A stretch of DNA of 34,864 nucleotides from Candidatus Methylobacter oryzae (GCA_945861405.1 CAMAUL010000033.1:1-34864), one strand, 5' to 3'. Shown: positions 1 through 7,799, counted from the stretch's first letter. Numbers and translations are program-made. The notes: generated by a model from the sequence alone, not told the origin.

Positions 1-51
1 TACCTGAAAAACGTTTTTTGCAATATCTAAACCGATTGTCGTAATATTCAT
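1..51 (-). mobile_element. IS110-family transposase, N-terminal fragment cut by window edge
   Basis: Reading leftwards from the ATG at 51, the frame gives MNITTIGLDIAKNVFQV and stays open to the window edge. This is the typical start of IS110/IS1111 transposases, whose RuvC-like DEDD domain begins with the aspartate in GLDIAK (D9). These enzymes move their element with a guide RNA from a non-coding end. An AGAGGA ribosome site precedes the start. Only 17 codons are visible, so intactness and the IS110 or IS1111 subgroup cannot be judged. The element's end must fall between this start and the neighbouring gene, which stops at 83, or inside that gene's 3' end. Confidence 0.8.
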
Positions 52-82
52 GGCGGATTCCTCTTCTTCATTTAAGTGGTTG

Positions 83-2569
83 TTACTTTCTTCCACTTTG
101 GCACATCGCGATGCCGTTGGGAAGAGGAGGAGTCCATACCATTAACCTAAGAAAACACCACGCAGCAACCCCATATAAAGCCACCGCCAGAAAGATCAAC
201 ACGGTGAAGCCGAACTGCATCGCAATCAGGGTTGCCAGTATCGCGCTGATAACCGAGGCGCAGCCGTTAATGCCCCAGGCCCAGGGTATCAGCACCGGGG
301 CGGTTTGGCTGATCTTGGCCAGCGCCATCGGAAACGGCATGCCCATAAAAAAGCCCAATGGTGCTATTAATACTATCGAAAGCAGGTAACGGCTTAAGTT
401 TCCTGTTTTTAGCAAAAATCCGGAGATCGATTCAAAGCCCAAGCTATAAGCGATGCTAAGCAAGGCAATGGCGGCCATCGGCAGCATATACGCCGATTTT
501 TCGGTGCGGCACGATAGCTGGGTCGAAAAATAGCTGCCGATGCCGGCTGATATTAAAAAGGTGCTCAGCACCACGGTAATGGCATACAGAGGGTGGTGCA
601 AAATCAGGATGAATTTCTGAATAAAACCGATTTCAATAAATAAGAATGCCAGTCCCAAGCAGAAAAAATACACCAGCATGTGCAGATGACTCCCCGATTT
701 CGGTTCGATGCCGAGCTTGGCTTTCCACAGCCACAGCGGCAGCGCTATCAGCAACAGACTGGTAAATATCGCCAGCAACAACGCTACGATTAATAACAAA
801 TAGCTGCTTTCCAACAAGAAGTTACCGCCGCTACCCAATAGGGACAATATCTCTGGTAAGGTTCGCCATTTGAAAAAATGAAACAAATAGGGCCGGTCGT
901 CTGTTGCAGGCTCGATATTGAATTTATAAGCGTCAATAAAATCCTGGCTTTGATTGCCCAATAAAGTCACGGCGGCTTGGTACAGATAAGGCTGGTGCTG
1001 GATATTGAAGCGGTTGACTTCCGATTCCGATATGCCGGGATAATAAACCGGGTCAAAGCTGCGTTCGTCGCAGAACTGTTTTAACCGGGCGATTTCATCG
1101 GCGGATATTATGCCGTTTTTCACGATCAGGGTGCTGGTTTGCCAGCCGCGTATCATGGCTATTTGCAGGTCGGGTTGCCGGATACCGGCATCTTTAAGCG
1201 CATTGATAACCGTCGCCAACAGTTTGGGTTCGTCGCGCGACGGAATTTTAATCCAGCGGGTAATGCCAAGATAACCGTCCGGGTTTAGATGCCGAAGATT
1301 CTCCCGTATGGATTGCTCGGTATAAAGATAATTTTCCGCCATCGAATAAAGACCTGCCGTCGATGCGCCAAACGCATCCAGCAGTGAAATATTGATCAGG
1401 TCATAGGTCTTATCCGTTGCTGCAAGATAGCCTCTGGCTTCATCAACGTGGACATTAACATGGGGGTTGGAATACAGGTAACCGGCAAAGTCGGCATAGG
1501 TTCGCTGCACCAGATCGATGACTTGGGGGTTCAGTTCAACGGCATTGATGTGCTTAATGGCATGGAAGGTTGCCTGCAAAACATCGCTGCCGGTACCGGC
1601 GCCGAGTATCAAAATGTCGCTTAATTGTTTCAGGTGATAGGGCAGGGCAGAGGTGGTTTGATCCAGATAGCCGAGCGTTTCAGGCTTGCCGTTATAACGG
1701 GTGATGGCGGTCATATTGTCGGCATCGGTAAACACGGCAAGCTGCTCGGGCGGTTCTGTTGTGGCATTAAGGCTTAAGCCCGGCGCATGGCGTAGCGGGG
1801 TCGTCTCGCTCTTGACGACGCTGATCAAACCCTGCGGACTGGACTGCCGGGCTATGATTTTTGTGCCGGGAATTTGCAGCGCTTGGTTCAGGCTTTTATA
1901 CGGGGAAACCTTCAGCGTTAACCAGTCGGCCGGGGTCATAATGATCGCCAGTCCGATGATTAAGGACATAGCGGTGCAGTGTCTTGCATTGTCGTCTTTG
2001 CAAAAGGCAAAACTCGATACCAGCAGAGCTGCGAGTATTCCCGATAAGGTCAATACGGTTAATACCTGTTCGGGAAAGACAACGAACAGCAGCAAAATCA
2101 CACCCACACTGCCAAGGCCAGCGCCCAGCAGGTCGGCGGCATAGATCGAAGCTATTTGGCTTTTATAGTGGTAAAGGGACAGGCCGATGACATTGGCCGC
2201 GAAAAAGAACGGCACGGCCAGAACTAGGTAGATGCTGCACAAATACAACGGCTGCACGGGCGACCAAAGCATTTCCGCCGGATTGAACGGGACTTGCTGG
2301 GCCAGTAAAAAACAGGCGGGAGCTGATAGGCAAAACAGCAGCATATTAGCCATGATCGCAGTTGGAAAAAATTGCGCTAACCGGTCGCGGTTCAGCGCCA
2401 GAAACACGCCGCTAACGCCATAGCCTAACAGCGCCAGACTGATCATCATGTAAGCGAAATGGTGCCACTGGATAATCGAAAACAGGCGCATCAATAGAAC
2501 TTCATAGGCCAGCGACGATGCCGAGATAATGCCGACGGCGGCCAGCAGCGATAAGTGCGGCTTCATCAT
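83..2569 (-). CDS. Polytopic membrane protein with spermidine synthase-like methyltransferase-fold domain
   Basis: The protein is 828 residues from the chosen start. It has an N-terminal block of about seven hydrophobic segments, a soluble spermidine-synthase-like Rossmann domain, and a C-terminal block of about six membrane segments. The nucleotide-binding glycine loop LILGAGTGSDV lies near residue 325, followed by the acidic NAVELNP strand and the LINISLLDAFG segment. Related membrane-embedded SpeE-like proteins are common but their substrates are mostly unknown, so polyamine synthesis should not be assumed. A longer reading from 2617 would run into a repeat arm; the ATG at 2569 has a GGAG five bases upstream, and the adjacent ATG at 2566 is equally possible. 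The last residues abut the IS110-type element, so the native C-terminus may have been altered. Confidence 0.75.
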   Translation of the reverse strand: MMKPHLSLLAAVGIISASSLAYEVLLMRLFSIIQWHHFAYMMISLALLGYGVSGVFLALNRDRLAQFFPTAIMANMLLFCLSAPACFLLAQQVPFNPAEMLWSPVQPLYLCSIYLVLAVPFFFAANVIGLSLYHYKSQIASIYAADLLGAGLGSVGVILLLFVVFPEQVLTVLTLSGILAALLVSSFAFCKDDNARHCTAMSLIIGLAIIMTPADWLTLKVSPYKSLNQALQIPGTKIIARQSSPQGLISVVKSETTPLRHAPGLSLNATTEPPEQLAVFTDADNMTAITRYNGKPETLGYLDQTTSALPYHLKQLSDILILGAGTGSDVLQATFHAIKHINAVELNPQVIDLVQRTYADFAGYLYSNPHVNVHVDEARGYLAATDKTYDLINISLLDAFGASTAGLYSMAENYLYTEQSIRENLRHLNPDGYLGITRWIKIPSRDEPKLLATVINALKDAGIRQPDLQIAMIRGWQTSTLIVKNGIISADEIARLKQFCDERSFDPVYYPGISESEVNRFNIQHQPYLYQAAVTLLGNQSQDFIDAYKFNIEPATDDRPYLFHFFKWRTLPEILSLLGSGGNFLLESSYLLLIVALLLAIFTSLLLIALPLWLWKAKLGIEPKSGSHLHMLVYFFCLGLAFLFIEIGFIQKFILILHHPLYAITVVLSTFLISAGIGSYFSTQLSCRTEKSAYMLPMAAIALLSIAYSLGFESISGFLLKTGNLSRYLLSIVLIAPLGFFMGMPFPMALAKISQTAPVLIPWAWGINGCASVISAILATLIAMQFGFTVLIFLAVALYGVAAWCFLRLMVWTPPLPNGIAMCQSGRK

Positions 2570-2599
2570 TAATTCTCCGTTATTCAACGAAAAAAAGAA

Positions 2600-2705
2600 A
2601 TGGAACACGGATGACACGGATAAGACTGATTTACACAGATTTTTTATAATATTCTGCGCTTTAAATCAGTGATTATCCGTTTAATCCGTGTCATCCGTGT
2701 TCCAT
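2600..2705. repeat. Long palindromic intergenic repeat, ATCCGTG family, copy 1
   Basis: Two perfect 22-bp complementary arms (2600-2621 and 2684-2705) enclose a loop that is itself partly complementary (GACTGATTT against AAATCAGTGAT). The arms are built from iterated CACGGAT / ATCCGTG units. The repeat sits between the methyltransferase gene and the SpeE-like gene and overlaps the region that a longer SpeE-like reading would translate. Related copies lie near 5940, 7720 and 15841. It could fold in RNA and act as a terminator or RNA-stabilising element; that role is inferred. Confidence 0.8.
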
Positions 2706-2739
2706 TAATCATGGTCAGCATACGGTGAATAATTCTCCA

Positions 2740-3486
2740 TCAATGCTTGCCGGTAAGCGGAACAAAACTGACCGGTAGGATTTGGCGAGTGGTGACTTTT
2801 CCGTCAACGCCTTTGGTCACCAAAACCAGATACTGGGTCATAAACTGAGCGCCGACCGGGATGACCATGCGGCCTCCGGGTTTAAGCTGTTTTATCAGCG
2901 GCGGCGGTATATGGCTGGCAACGGCGGTAACGACTATGGCGTCAAAAGGCGCTTCTGTTTCCCAACCGTAATAACCGTCGCCGATTCGGGCGTTGACGGC
3001 GTCGTAACCAGCCCGCTTAAGGTTCTCTGCCGCTTGTTTGCCCAGCTGCTCGATAATTTCTATGCTGTAGACGCTGGCGGCAATTTCGGCGAGAATCGCC
3101 GCCTGATAACCTGATCCGGTGCCGACTTCCATAACCCGGTCGGTTTTTTTCAGCTTGAGCAAGTCGGTCATGACCGCGACGATATAAGGCTGGGAAATAG
3201 TCTGCCCGTAACCGATAGGCAGCGGCCTGTTTTCGTACGCATAGGGACGTTCGGCATCGCGGACGAATTCATGTCTCGGCACCTTGCGCAGGGCGTCGAA
3301 AACCCGCTCGTCTAGCGAATCCTGGCTCAGGTAATCGCGGGTTTTGTTTACCTCTGATTTGACGATGTCCACCAAGGCATCGCGTTGCGGCCTATATTCA
3401 CCTTCGGCGATGACATGAGTGGAAAACAACAGCAAAATAACGCCGATGACCACCAGCCAGAAAATAATATGTTTCACTCTTTTCAT
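2740..3486 (-). CDS. pcm: Protein-L-isoaspartate O-methyltransferase (PIMT), exported form
   Basis: PIMT transfers a methyl group from S-adenosylmethionine to isoaspartyl residues to start repair of damaged proteins. Family motifs are clear: GYGQTISQPYIVA at residues 92-104, the AdoMet loop EVGTGSGYQ at about 120-128, and DAIVVTAVA further on. Unlike the usual cytosolic enzyme of about 210 residues, this 248-residue protein starts with a basic and then strongly hydrophobic stretch (residues 1-27) ending in HVIAEGE. That predicts a signal peptide or membrane anchor and thus a periplasmic location. The usual surE/rpoS neighbours are absent. It lies upstream of the SpeE-like gene on the same strand, separated by a long palindrome. 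Family assignment is firm; export is inferred from the N-terminus. Confidence 0.9.
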   Translation of the reverse strand: MKRVKHIIFWLVVIGVILLLFSTHVIAEGEYRPQRDALVDIVKSEVNKTRDYLSQDSLDERVFDALRKVPRHEFVRDAERPYAYENRPLPIGYGQTISQPYIVAVMTDLLKLKKTDRVMEVGTGSGYQAAILAEIAASVYSIEIIEQLGKQAAENLKRAGYDAVNARIGDGYYGWETEAPFDAIVVTAVASHIPPPLIKQLKPGGRMVIPVGAQFMTQYLVLVTKGVDGKVTTRQILPVSFVPLTGKH

Positions 3487-3636
3487 GATCGCAATCCCCT
3501 GATTTTATCGAGCAAGAATCGGCTGTAGAACCTGGATTTTAAACGAATGATAAGTTGTTTGTCTGTAAGTCTTTTCTACAATAGCCAGCCGGTCTGGATT
3601 GGTTTATGGTGGGCAAGTGGACGCCGTAATTGTAGG

Positions 3637-3652
3637 GGCGAATTCATTCGCC
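3637..3652. repeat. Small palindrome GGCGAAT-TC-ATTCGCC
   Basis: A perfect 7-bp stem with a 2-base centre, preceded by TGTAGG. It resembles the short dispersed hairpins found elsewhere in this window, such as the one at 20517. Confidence 0.7.
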
Positions 3653-3716
3653 TTTGAGACACCGCTAGTTTCCAAGCTCAAGCACTTATCTTTATACACA
3701 AGGATGCCCCTGAGTC

Positions 3717-3948
3717 GTCATACCGGCAGGGATGCCGGTATCCAGTGCCATGGACGGTAACTTTTGATCCACGCATATTGTTTAGAAGCGCTGGATGTCT
3801 ACGAACTTTCATATCCCTGTGACTGGATTCCGGCATAACCCACAGGGATGTGGGGAATGCAGATATTGCATAAGACCATGGATGGTCTGTAGTAGAGCAA
3901 CGCAGGAGCAGTTGCCGAGGAGCAAATATCTGTCCCTGCCAGAATGAC
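3717..3948. repeat. Repeat block with imperfect 16-bp inverted ends
   Basis: The left end GTCATACCGGCAGGGA (3717-3732) and the reverse complement of the right end, GTCATTCTGGCAGGGA (3933-3948), match at 13 of 16 positions. The left end also forms its own 9-bp hairpin at 3720-3741 (ATACCGGCA / TGCCGGTAT). Inside lie fragments of the same motif and the nested core at 3876-3920. It has the size and ends of a small non-autonomous element, but no target duplication was identified. Confidence 0.5.
3860..3932 (+). repeat. 45-bp nested core repeat, copy C, with inverted arms
   Basis: The core 3876-3920 includes the conserved stretch TAGAGCAACGCAGGAGCAG and then TTGCCGAG. It matches the cores at 32621-32665 and, reversed, at 20588-20632. 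Here the flanking arms are CAGATATT (3860-3867) and AATATCTG (3925-3932), complementary to each other but unlike the arms of the other two copies. Confidence 0.65.
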
Positions 3949-4039
3949 GGTGCTCCCGCAGACACTTTTGTATAAAGCGAGAGTTCAAGCCTGGAAGTCC
4001 TATTTTGGGAGCCAGCAAATTTTATCCATGAGGTGATAA

Positions 4040-4600
4040 ATGAACCCAATCAAGCAGCTTGTTTTTAGTCATCTAATTTTCAGCGTCTTTTTTACCACAG
4101 CCATTCTGGCTGAAGGAGAGCAAACCATGACCTTGATCTTGCAATCGCCGGACTTTGTCCATCAGGGCGAAATCCCCCAAACCTTTACCTGTGACGGCAA
4201 CGACAGTTCGCCCGCTTTAAGCTGGTCGGGAATTCCTAAAAACACCAAAAGCCTAATATTGATCGTTGACGATCCCGATGCGCCGGATCCTGCCAAGCCC
4301 AAAATGACCTGGGTGCATTGGCTGCTCTATAACATTCCGCCGACTGCCGCGGGATTACCGAAAGCCGTTGATTCCGCCGATTTGCCCGCAGGTACGCATC
4401 AAGGCAAAAACGACTGGAAACGCACCGGTTACGGCGGCCCTTGCCCGCCCATCGGTCGGCATAGATACTTCCATAAACTCTACGCACTGGATGTTGAATT
4501 GCCGGATCTGCACCAGCCCTATAAAGCCCAGTTAGAAAGAGCGATGGCCGGGCATATTATTGGACAGGCGGAATTGATAGGGACTTATCAGCGGCAGTAA
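4040..4600 (+). CDS. YbhB/YbcL-type phosphatidylethanolamine-binding (PEBP) family protein
   Basis: PEBP proteins have an anion-binding pocket; the precise role of the bacterial YbhB/YbcL group is unsettled. The pocket motifs are present: DPDAP (78-82), VHW (92-94), GPCPP and GRHRY near residues 140-150. The full reading is 186 residues with a hydrophobic leader ending ILAEGEQ at about residue 26, which predicts export. The start has GAGGTGA six bases upstream. A second ATG at 4127 (residue 30) has an equally good GGAG eight bases upstream and would give a 157-residue cytosolic form, close to the family's usual size. The downstream neighbour is convergent, with a 9-bp gap. Confidence 0.9.
   Translation: MNPIKQLVFSHLIFSVFFTTAILAEGEQTMTLILQSPDFVHQGEIPQTFTCDGNDSSPALSWSGIPKNTKSLILIVDDPDAPDPAKPKMTWVHWLLYNIPPTAAGLPKAVDSADLPAGTHQGKNDWKRTGYGGPCPPIGRHRYFHKLYALDVELPDLHQPYKAQLERAMAGHIIGQAELIGTYQRQ
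4115..4118 (+). promoter_or_regulatory. Internal ribosome-binding site for a possible leaderless PEBP form
   Basis: GGAG within GAAGGAGAGCAAACC, eight bases before an in-frame ATG at 4127. Initiation there would skip the predicted signal peptide. It may instead be a chance purine run. Confidence 0.45.
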
Positions 4601-4609
4601 CTGATGCAA

Positions 4610-4999
4610 TCAAAACCATGCTGAAATCAACTTTCGGCATTCGGTTCTCCATTTGCATTCCAGTCCTTCGCAAGTCATATTGCTTTCTAAGCGGAAGCAA
4701 GGTCTATGCCCGGCAATATTTTGAATGGTTCGCACCAGCTCAATTTCTGAGCACATATCCTCAGGATCTTTAATGCCGACGAATGCCGCCAGCTCTTGCA
4801 AGCTTAAAATTGTCATCGGCCCGTCTTCTTCCAAAATGGAAATATACAAAGCTATCAGCATCCGGACATAATCTATTTCAGCGTCTAACCAGTCGGTTAA
4901 TTCTTTGCCGGGTTCAAACTTTCTGGCCAGTGCTTTGTAATAAGCAGCTTCTGAAATCCATTGATGCCGATTAACAGGCTTGACGGCATGATTTAGCAT
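4610..4999 (-). CDS. DUF2934 domain protein with C-terminal cysteine cluster
   Basis: This is a 129-residue protein of unknown function. Residues 14-45 (WISEAAYYKALARKFEPGKE and following) match the DUF2934 pattern also seen in two smaller proteins in this window at 6673 and 8756. A hydrophobic helix follows (about 44-58). The C-terminus carries C83, C101, C110, C115 and C121, spaced C-x8-C-x4-C-x5-C at the end, which could bind a metal. It starts 23 bases after the htpX stop on the same strand, so it is probably cotranscribed with that heat-shock protease gene. The reaction is unknown, and metal binding is only a suggestion from spacing. Confidence 0.75.
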   Translation of the reverse strand: MLNHAVKPVNRHQWISEAAYYKALARKFEPGKELTDWLDAEIDYVRMLIALYISILEEDGPMTILSLQELAAFVGIKDPEDMCSEIELVRTIQNIAGHRPCFRLESNMTCEGLECKWRTECRKLISAWF

Positions 5000-5022
5000 A
5001 GACCGGCATCATGTTGTTTACC

Positions 5023-5898
5023 TCAACTGATATTTTGTAATGCGGCAATACGCTCTTCCAGCGGCGGATGGCTCATAAACAGGCTTTTTACATTGCTGCC
5101 GTTAATACCGAAAGCTGCCAGTTGTCCTGGCAGGTCTTGCGGCTCGTATTCGCGTTGTAAAGCACGAAGCGCGCCGATCATTTTATTCCGTCCGGCTAAG
5201 TTTGCGCCGCCCGCATCGGCTTTAAATTCCCGGTAACGGGAGAACCACATGACCAGCATGGAAGCCAGAAAACCAAGGGCAATTTGCGCAATCATCTGGG
5301 CCATAAAATAGCCCATGCCATGACCCCGTTCGTTTTGAAGGATAACGCGGTCAACCACATGGCCGATAATGCTGGCAAAAAAGTAAACGAAGGTGTTTAC
5401 CACGCCCTGCATCAAGGCCATTGTCACCATGTCGCCATTCGCGACATGAGTCATTTCATGGCCGATCACGGCTTCAACTTCATCGTTGCTCATGCGTTGC
5501 AGCAGGCCGGTGCTGACCGCGACCAAGGCGCTGTTTCTGTTCATTCCGGTTGCAAAGGCGTTGGCTTCAGGAGCTTGAAAAATGCCCACTTCCGGCATGC
5601 CGATGCCTGCCTGTTGGGCTTGTTTAGACACAATAGCAATCAGCCATTGCTCGGTCGTATTTTGCGGTTGCTCGATAACCTGAACCCCCATTGCCTGTTT
5701 TGCCGTCCATTTCGACATAGCCAGGGAGATGACCGAGCCGGTCATGCCGATAATCGCCGACATGACTAGCAGCGCGTTAAGGTCGAGATTGATGCCCTGT
5801 GCATCCAAAGTGCCGGACAAACCTAGTAGGTTGAACACAATACTGATCACAACCATTATTGCGACATTGGTCGCCAGAAATAGAAAAATACGCATCAT
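5023..5898 (-). CDS. htpX: Inner-membrane zinc metalloprotease HtpX (M48B)
   Basis: HtpX cleaves damaged or misfolded inner-membrane proteins with its active site facing the cytoplasm, complementing FtsH. The 291-residue length and the N-terminus MMRIFLFLATN match the Escherichia coli-type family. The zinc site is HEMTH (H147, E148, H151), with E224 in YREFKADAGG as third ligand. Membrane segments lie near residues 5-25, 40-60, 160-185 and 200-220. Two adjacent ATGs are possible, and the family usually keeps MM. A DUF2934 gene follows 23 bases downstream. The upstream region contains degenerate ATCCGTG-type repeats. A second M48 protease lies at 11755. Confidence 0.95.
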   Translation of the reverse strand: MMRIFLFLATNVAIMVVISIVFNLLGLSGTLDAQGINLDLNALLVMSAIIGMTGSVISLAMSKWTAKQAMGVQVIEQPQNTTEQWLIAIVSKQAQQAGIGMPEVGIFQAPEANAFATGMNRNSALVAVSTGLLQRMSNDEVEAVIGHEMTHVANGDMVTMALMQGVVNTFVYFFASIIGHVVDRVILQNERGHGMGYFMAQMIAQIALGFLASMLVMWFSRYREFKADAGGANLAGRNKMIGALRALQREYEPQDLPGQLAAFGINGSNVKSLFMSHPPLEERIAALQNIS

Positions 5899-5940
5899 TG
5901 TTAGGCCTGCTACAGCGAGTGAGTGATTAGTCTAAAAAAT

Positions 5941-6063
5941 TAGCCACAGATTTACACAGATAGACGCAGATAAAATATTTTGTTACGCGAGGTTAGCGGT
6001 TAACCCAAAAGGTGTCGCAGAGAATTGATGTACCCCGTTGTTCATCTGTGAATATCCGTGTCT
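5941..6063. repeat. Degenerate ATCCGTG-family repeat, copy 2
   Basis: CACAGATTTACACAGAT near 5944 faces CATCTGTGAATATCCGTG near 6045. They form loosely complementary arms made of the same units as the palindromes at 2600, 7720 and 15841. The centre is unrelated. It lies between htpX and hsp20. Confidence 0.5.
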
Positions 6064-6113
6064 CAACTGCTCTTTTCAGGATTAATTATCCGTGACTAAT
6101 GCCCCAATGCGGT

Positions 6114-6605
6114 CTAATGGATTTCGATGCTTTTACGTTTGCTCTTTTCGGTCTTGGGTATGGTCACTTTCAAAATGCCGTCTTTGAACGAGGCTTTTGC
6201 TTTGTCGCCATCGACATTGTCGGGTAAGGACAATGTGCGTTGAAACTCGCCATGCATTATTTCGCGGCGGAAATATTTGCCTTTTTCCCCTTCCTTTTTT
6301 TCTTCCTTGGTGGAGGTGCGGATGGTAATGGCTTGGTTGGTAACCGTGACCTCCAGGTCTTCTTTTTTTATACCGGGCAATGCGGCTTGAACTTCTACAT
6401 CACTGTCGTGATCGAGAATATCAACTTTTGGAAAGTTGATTTCCGGTAGGCTAGGCATATTCCAGTCCAGTAGGCGAGGCCATCTGCGTGATAGAAAATC
6501 ATCGAAAAAGTTATCAAACTCATCGAATGACATCAAACCGCCGAGCGATGATTTGGGTAATAATTCAGAACCCTTTTTTTTAGTGTCCATTTCTTTAGTG
6601 CTCAT
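6114..6605 (-). CDS. Small heat-shock protein, Hsp20/alpha-crystallin family
   Basis: This is an ATP-independent holdase that binds unfolding proteins during heat or other stress. The protein has 163 residues: a variable N-terminal arm with the amphipathic FDEFDNFFDDFLSRRWPRLL segment, then an alpha-crystallin domain from about residue 55 to 150. The domain's family motifs are visible: DVEVQAALPGIKKEDLEV, FRREIMHGEFQRTLSLP, and the A-x-(F)-x-x-G-I-L-x-V signature in KASFKDGILKVTIPK. CCGGAG precedes the ATG. A 62-residue DUF2934 gene lies 67 bases upstream on the same strand, suggesting a shared transcript. Confidence 0.95.
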   Translation of the reverse strand: MSTKEMDTKKKGSELLPKSSLGGLMSFDEFDNFFDDFLSRRWPRLLDWNMPSLPEINFPKVDILDHDSDVEVQAALPGIKKEDLEVTVTNQAITIRTSTKEEKKEGEKGKYFRREIMHGEFQRTLSLPDNVDGDKAKASFKDGILKVTIPKTEKSKRKSIEIH

Positions 6606-6672
6606 AAATTTCTCCGGTAAGTTAGTTAAAAAATGTCAATCTAACAGGGGCGGCTCATGTTGGGTTGCAGTG

Positions 6673-6861
6673 TTACAGTAAAAACTCCTGCTCTGCTTCA
6701 AGCCAGTCTTCGAGTTCGTAGCCGGGTGTAAAGCCCCTGTTTTCAGCCTTGTAGTAGGCCAGTTTAGCAATCTTGGCGTCATGACCAGGAAGGCATATCG
6801 TTGAGCAGTCTTCGTCAGTAGTTGAGTTTTTTTCTCTAGGTTTTCTAACAGTTACAGCCAT
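6673..6861 (-). CDS. Small DUF2934 protein upstream of hsp20
   Basis: The start at 6861 was preferred over an in-frame ATG at 6891 because GAGGT lies five bases before it. The 62-residue product has a polar head and ends in the DUF2934 helix pair (IAKLAYYKAENRGFTPGYEL then EDWLEAEQEF). The conserved YYKAE, RGF, PG-EL-DW and EAE residues are shared with the proteins at 4610 and 8756. The function is unknown. Its position immediately before hsp20 suggests coexpression under stress, which is inference. Confidence 0.75.
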   Translation of the reverse strand: MAVTVRKPREKNSTTDEDCSTICLPGHDAKIAKLAYYKAENRGFTPGYELEDWLEAEQEFLL

Positions 6862-7126
6862 TTTGCACCTCATTATGGTCAAGTATTGCACTTCGAATCG
6901 TTACACCTACACCGCTATTGTAAATATAAAATTGGTGGGGGGTATTGGTGCAAATACCTAGTTATTTAGTGAAAGCTATGATTTTTTTTAATCAGCTGTT
7001 ACAAGACACTCATAGAAAATAAAAATAAATCATTTGCTTTGTTTGGAGTATGGTTAAATGCTAGTCTGGCTCGTTCGGATTTATTATTTCATTTTCCACC
7101 GCTCATCTTCTACAAAGGAATTTGAT

Positions 7127-7714
7127 ATGCCTACTCAACTTGAAATATTGCTGGATAAAATGAAGGTTTTGGAAGATGAGTTGATTGAAGAATTACAAAA
7201 ACAGCAGAAAGAATTTTCCTATAAAATTACCCAGAGACGCGTGTATTTTGAAGATAATGTTATTGTTAAACATAAGGAATATGCCAAGCAGTTATTTAAA
7301 TATATAACCGATTCGAAACTAAAACATATACTTACTACACCCTTTATATGGATGTGTATTGTTCCAGTGGCATTAATGGATGTAACTATCAGCCTGTATC
7401 AAGCGATTTGTTTCCCTATTTACGGGATTCCAAAAGTAAAACGGCAAGACTATATTGTTTTCGACAGGCAATATCTTAATTACCTTAATTTGATAGAAAA
7501 GATCAATTGCGCCTATTGCAGTTACGTCAACGGTTTGTTTGGCTATTTACAGGAAATAGCCGGGCGCACCGAGCAATTCTGGTGTCCTATTAAGCACGCC
7601 AAGCGTATTAGAAGCCTGCACAGCCGTTATCAGAAATTCATCGAATACGGTGATGCTAAAACCTTTCGGGATACCATTGAAGCAACCCGGCATGACTTCA
7701 AGGATTTGGAGTAA
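7127..7714 (+). CDS. Conserved membrane-associated protein of unknown function with CxxC motif
   Basis: The ATG at 7127 was chosen over one at 7058 because AGGA lies seven bases before it. The 195-residue product has a charged N-terminal coiled-coil-like helix (about 5-60), a hydrophobic stretch (about 69-98, TPFIWMCIVPVALMDVTISL), and a conserved-looking C-terminal half with CAYC at 128-131, C153, H157 and H165. The Cys/His spacing could form a metal site. I recall similar unnamed proteins in many proteobacteria but cannot assign a function. The sequence is AT-rich compared with most neighbours. It diverges from the DUF2934-hsp20 unit, and its stop is followed by a palindrome. Confidence 0.7.
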   Translation: MPTQLEILLDKMKVLEDELIEELQKQQKEFSYKITQRRVYFEDNVIVKHKEYAKQLFKYITDSKLKHILTTPFIWMCIVPVALMDVTISLYQAICFPIYGIPKVKRQDYIVFDRQYLNYLNLIEKINCAYCSYVNGLFGYLQEIAGRTEQFWCPIKHAKRIRSLHSRYQKFIEYGDAKTFRDTIEATRHDFKDLE

Positions 7715-7719
7715 AAATT

Positions 7720-7792
7720 ATTCAGCCACGGATTAACGCAGATTAAACAGATTGCTTTAGTGGTCGATTTCAGCGCCAATCTGTGGCTGAAT
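7720..7792. terminator. Palindrome between convergent genes, ATCCGTG family, copy 3
   Basis: Arms ATTCAGCCACGGATT (7720-7734) and AATCTGTGGCTGAAT (7778-7792) are complementary with one mismatch. They lie in the 85-bp gap between convergent stop codons at 7714 and 7800. A bidirectional terminator or transcript-end stem is the likely role. The internal CGGATTAACGCAGATTAAAC links it to the repeat family at 2600 and 15841. Confidence 0.6.
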
Positions 7793-7799
7793 AGTTACG

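Larger units (their letters stand above)
3487..4039. other. Intergenic region made of short repeats, no supported gene
   Basis: This 553-bp stretch holds a 16-bp palindrome at 3637-3652, a larger block bounded by imperfect inverted repeats at 3717-3948, and one copy of the 45-bp nested core. Open frames across it do not resemble proteins, and their translation only reflects the repeats. Confidence 0.7.

Noticed and set aside
2570-2617. Longer start for the SpeE-like protein
   Set aside because: It falls within the arm of a long palindrome, while a proper ribosome site precedes 2569.
3678-4049. A 123-codon open frame on the minus strand
   Set aside because: It is made of repeats and palindromes, overlaps the start of the PEBP gene, and its translation shows no protein-like pattern.
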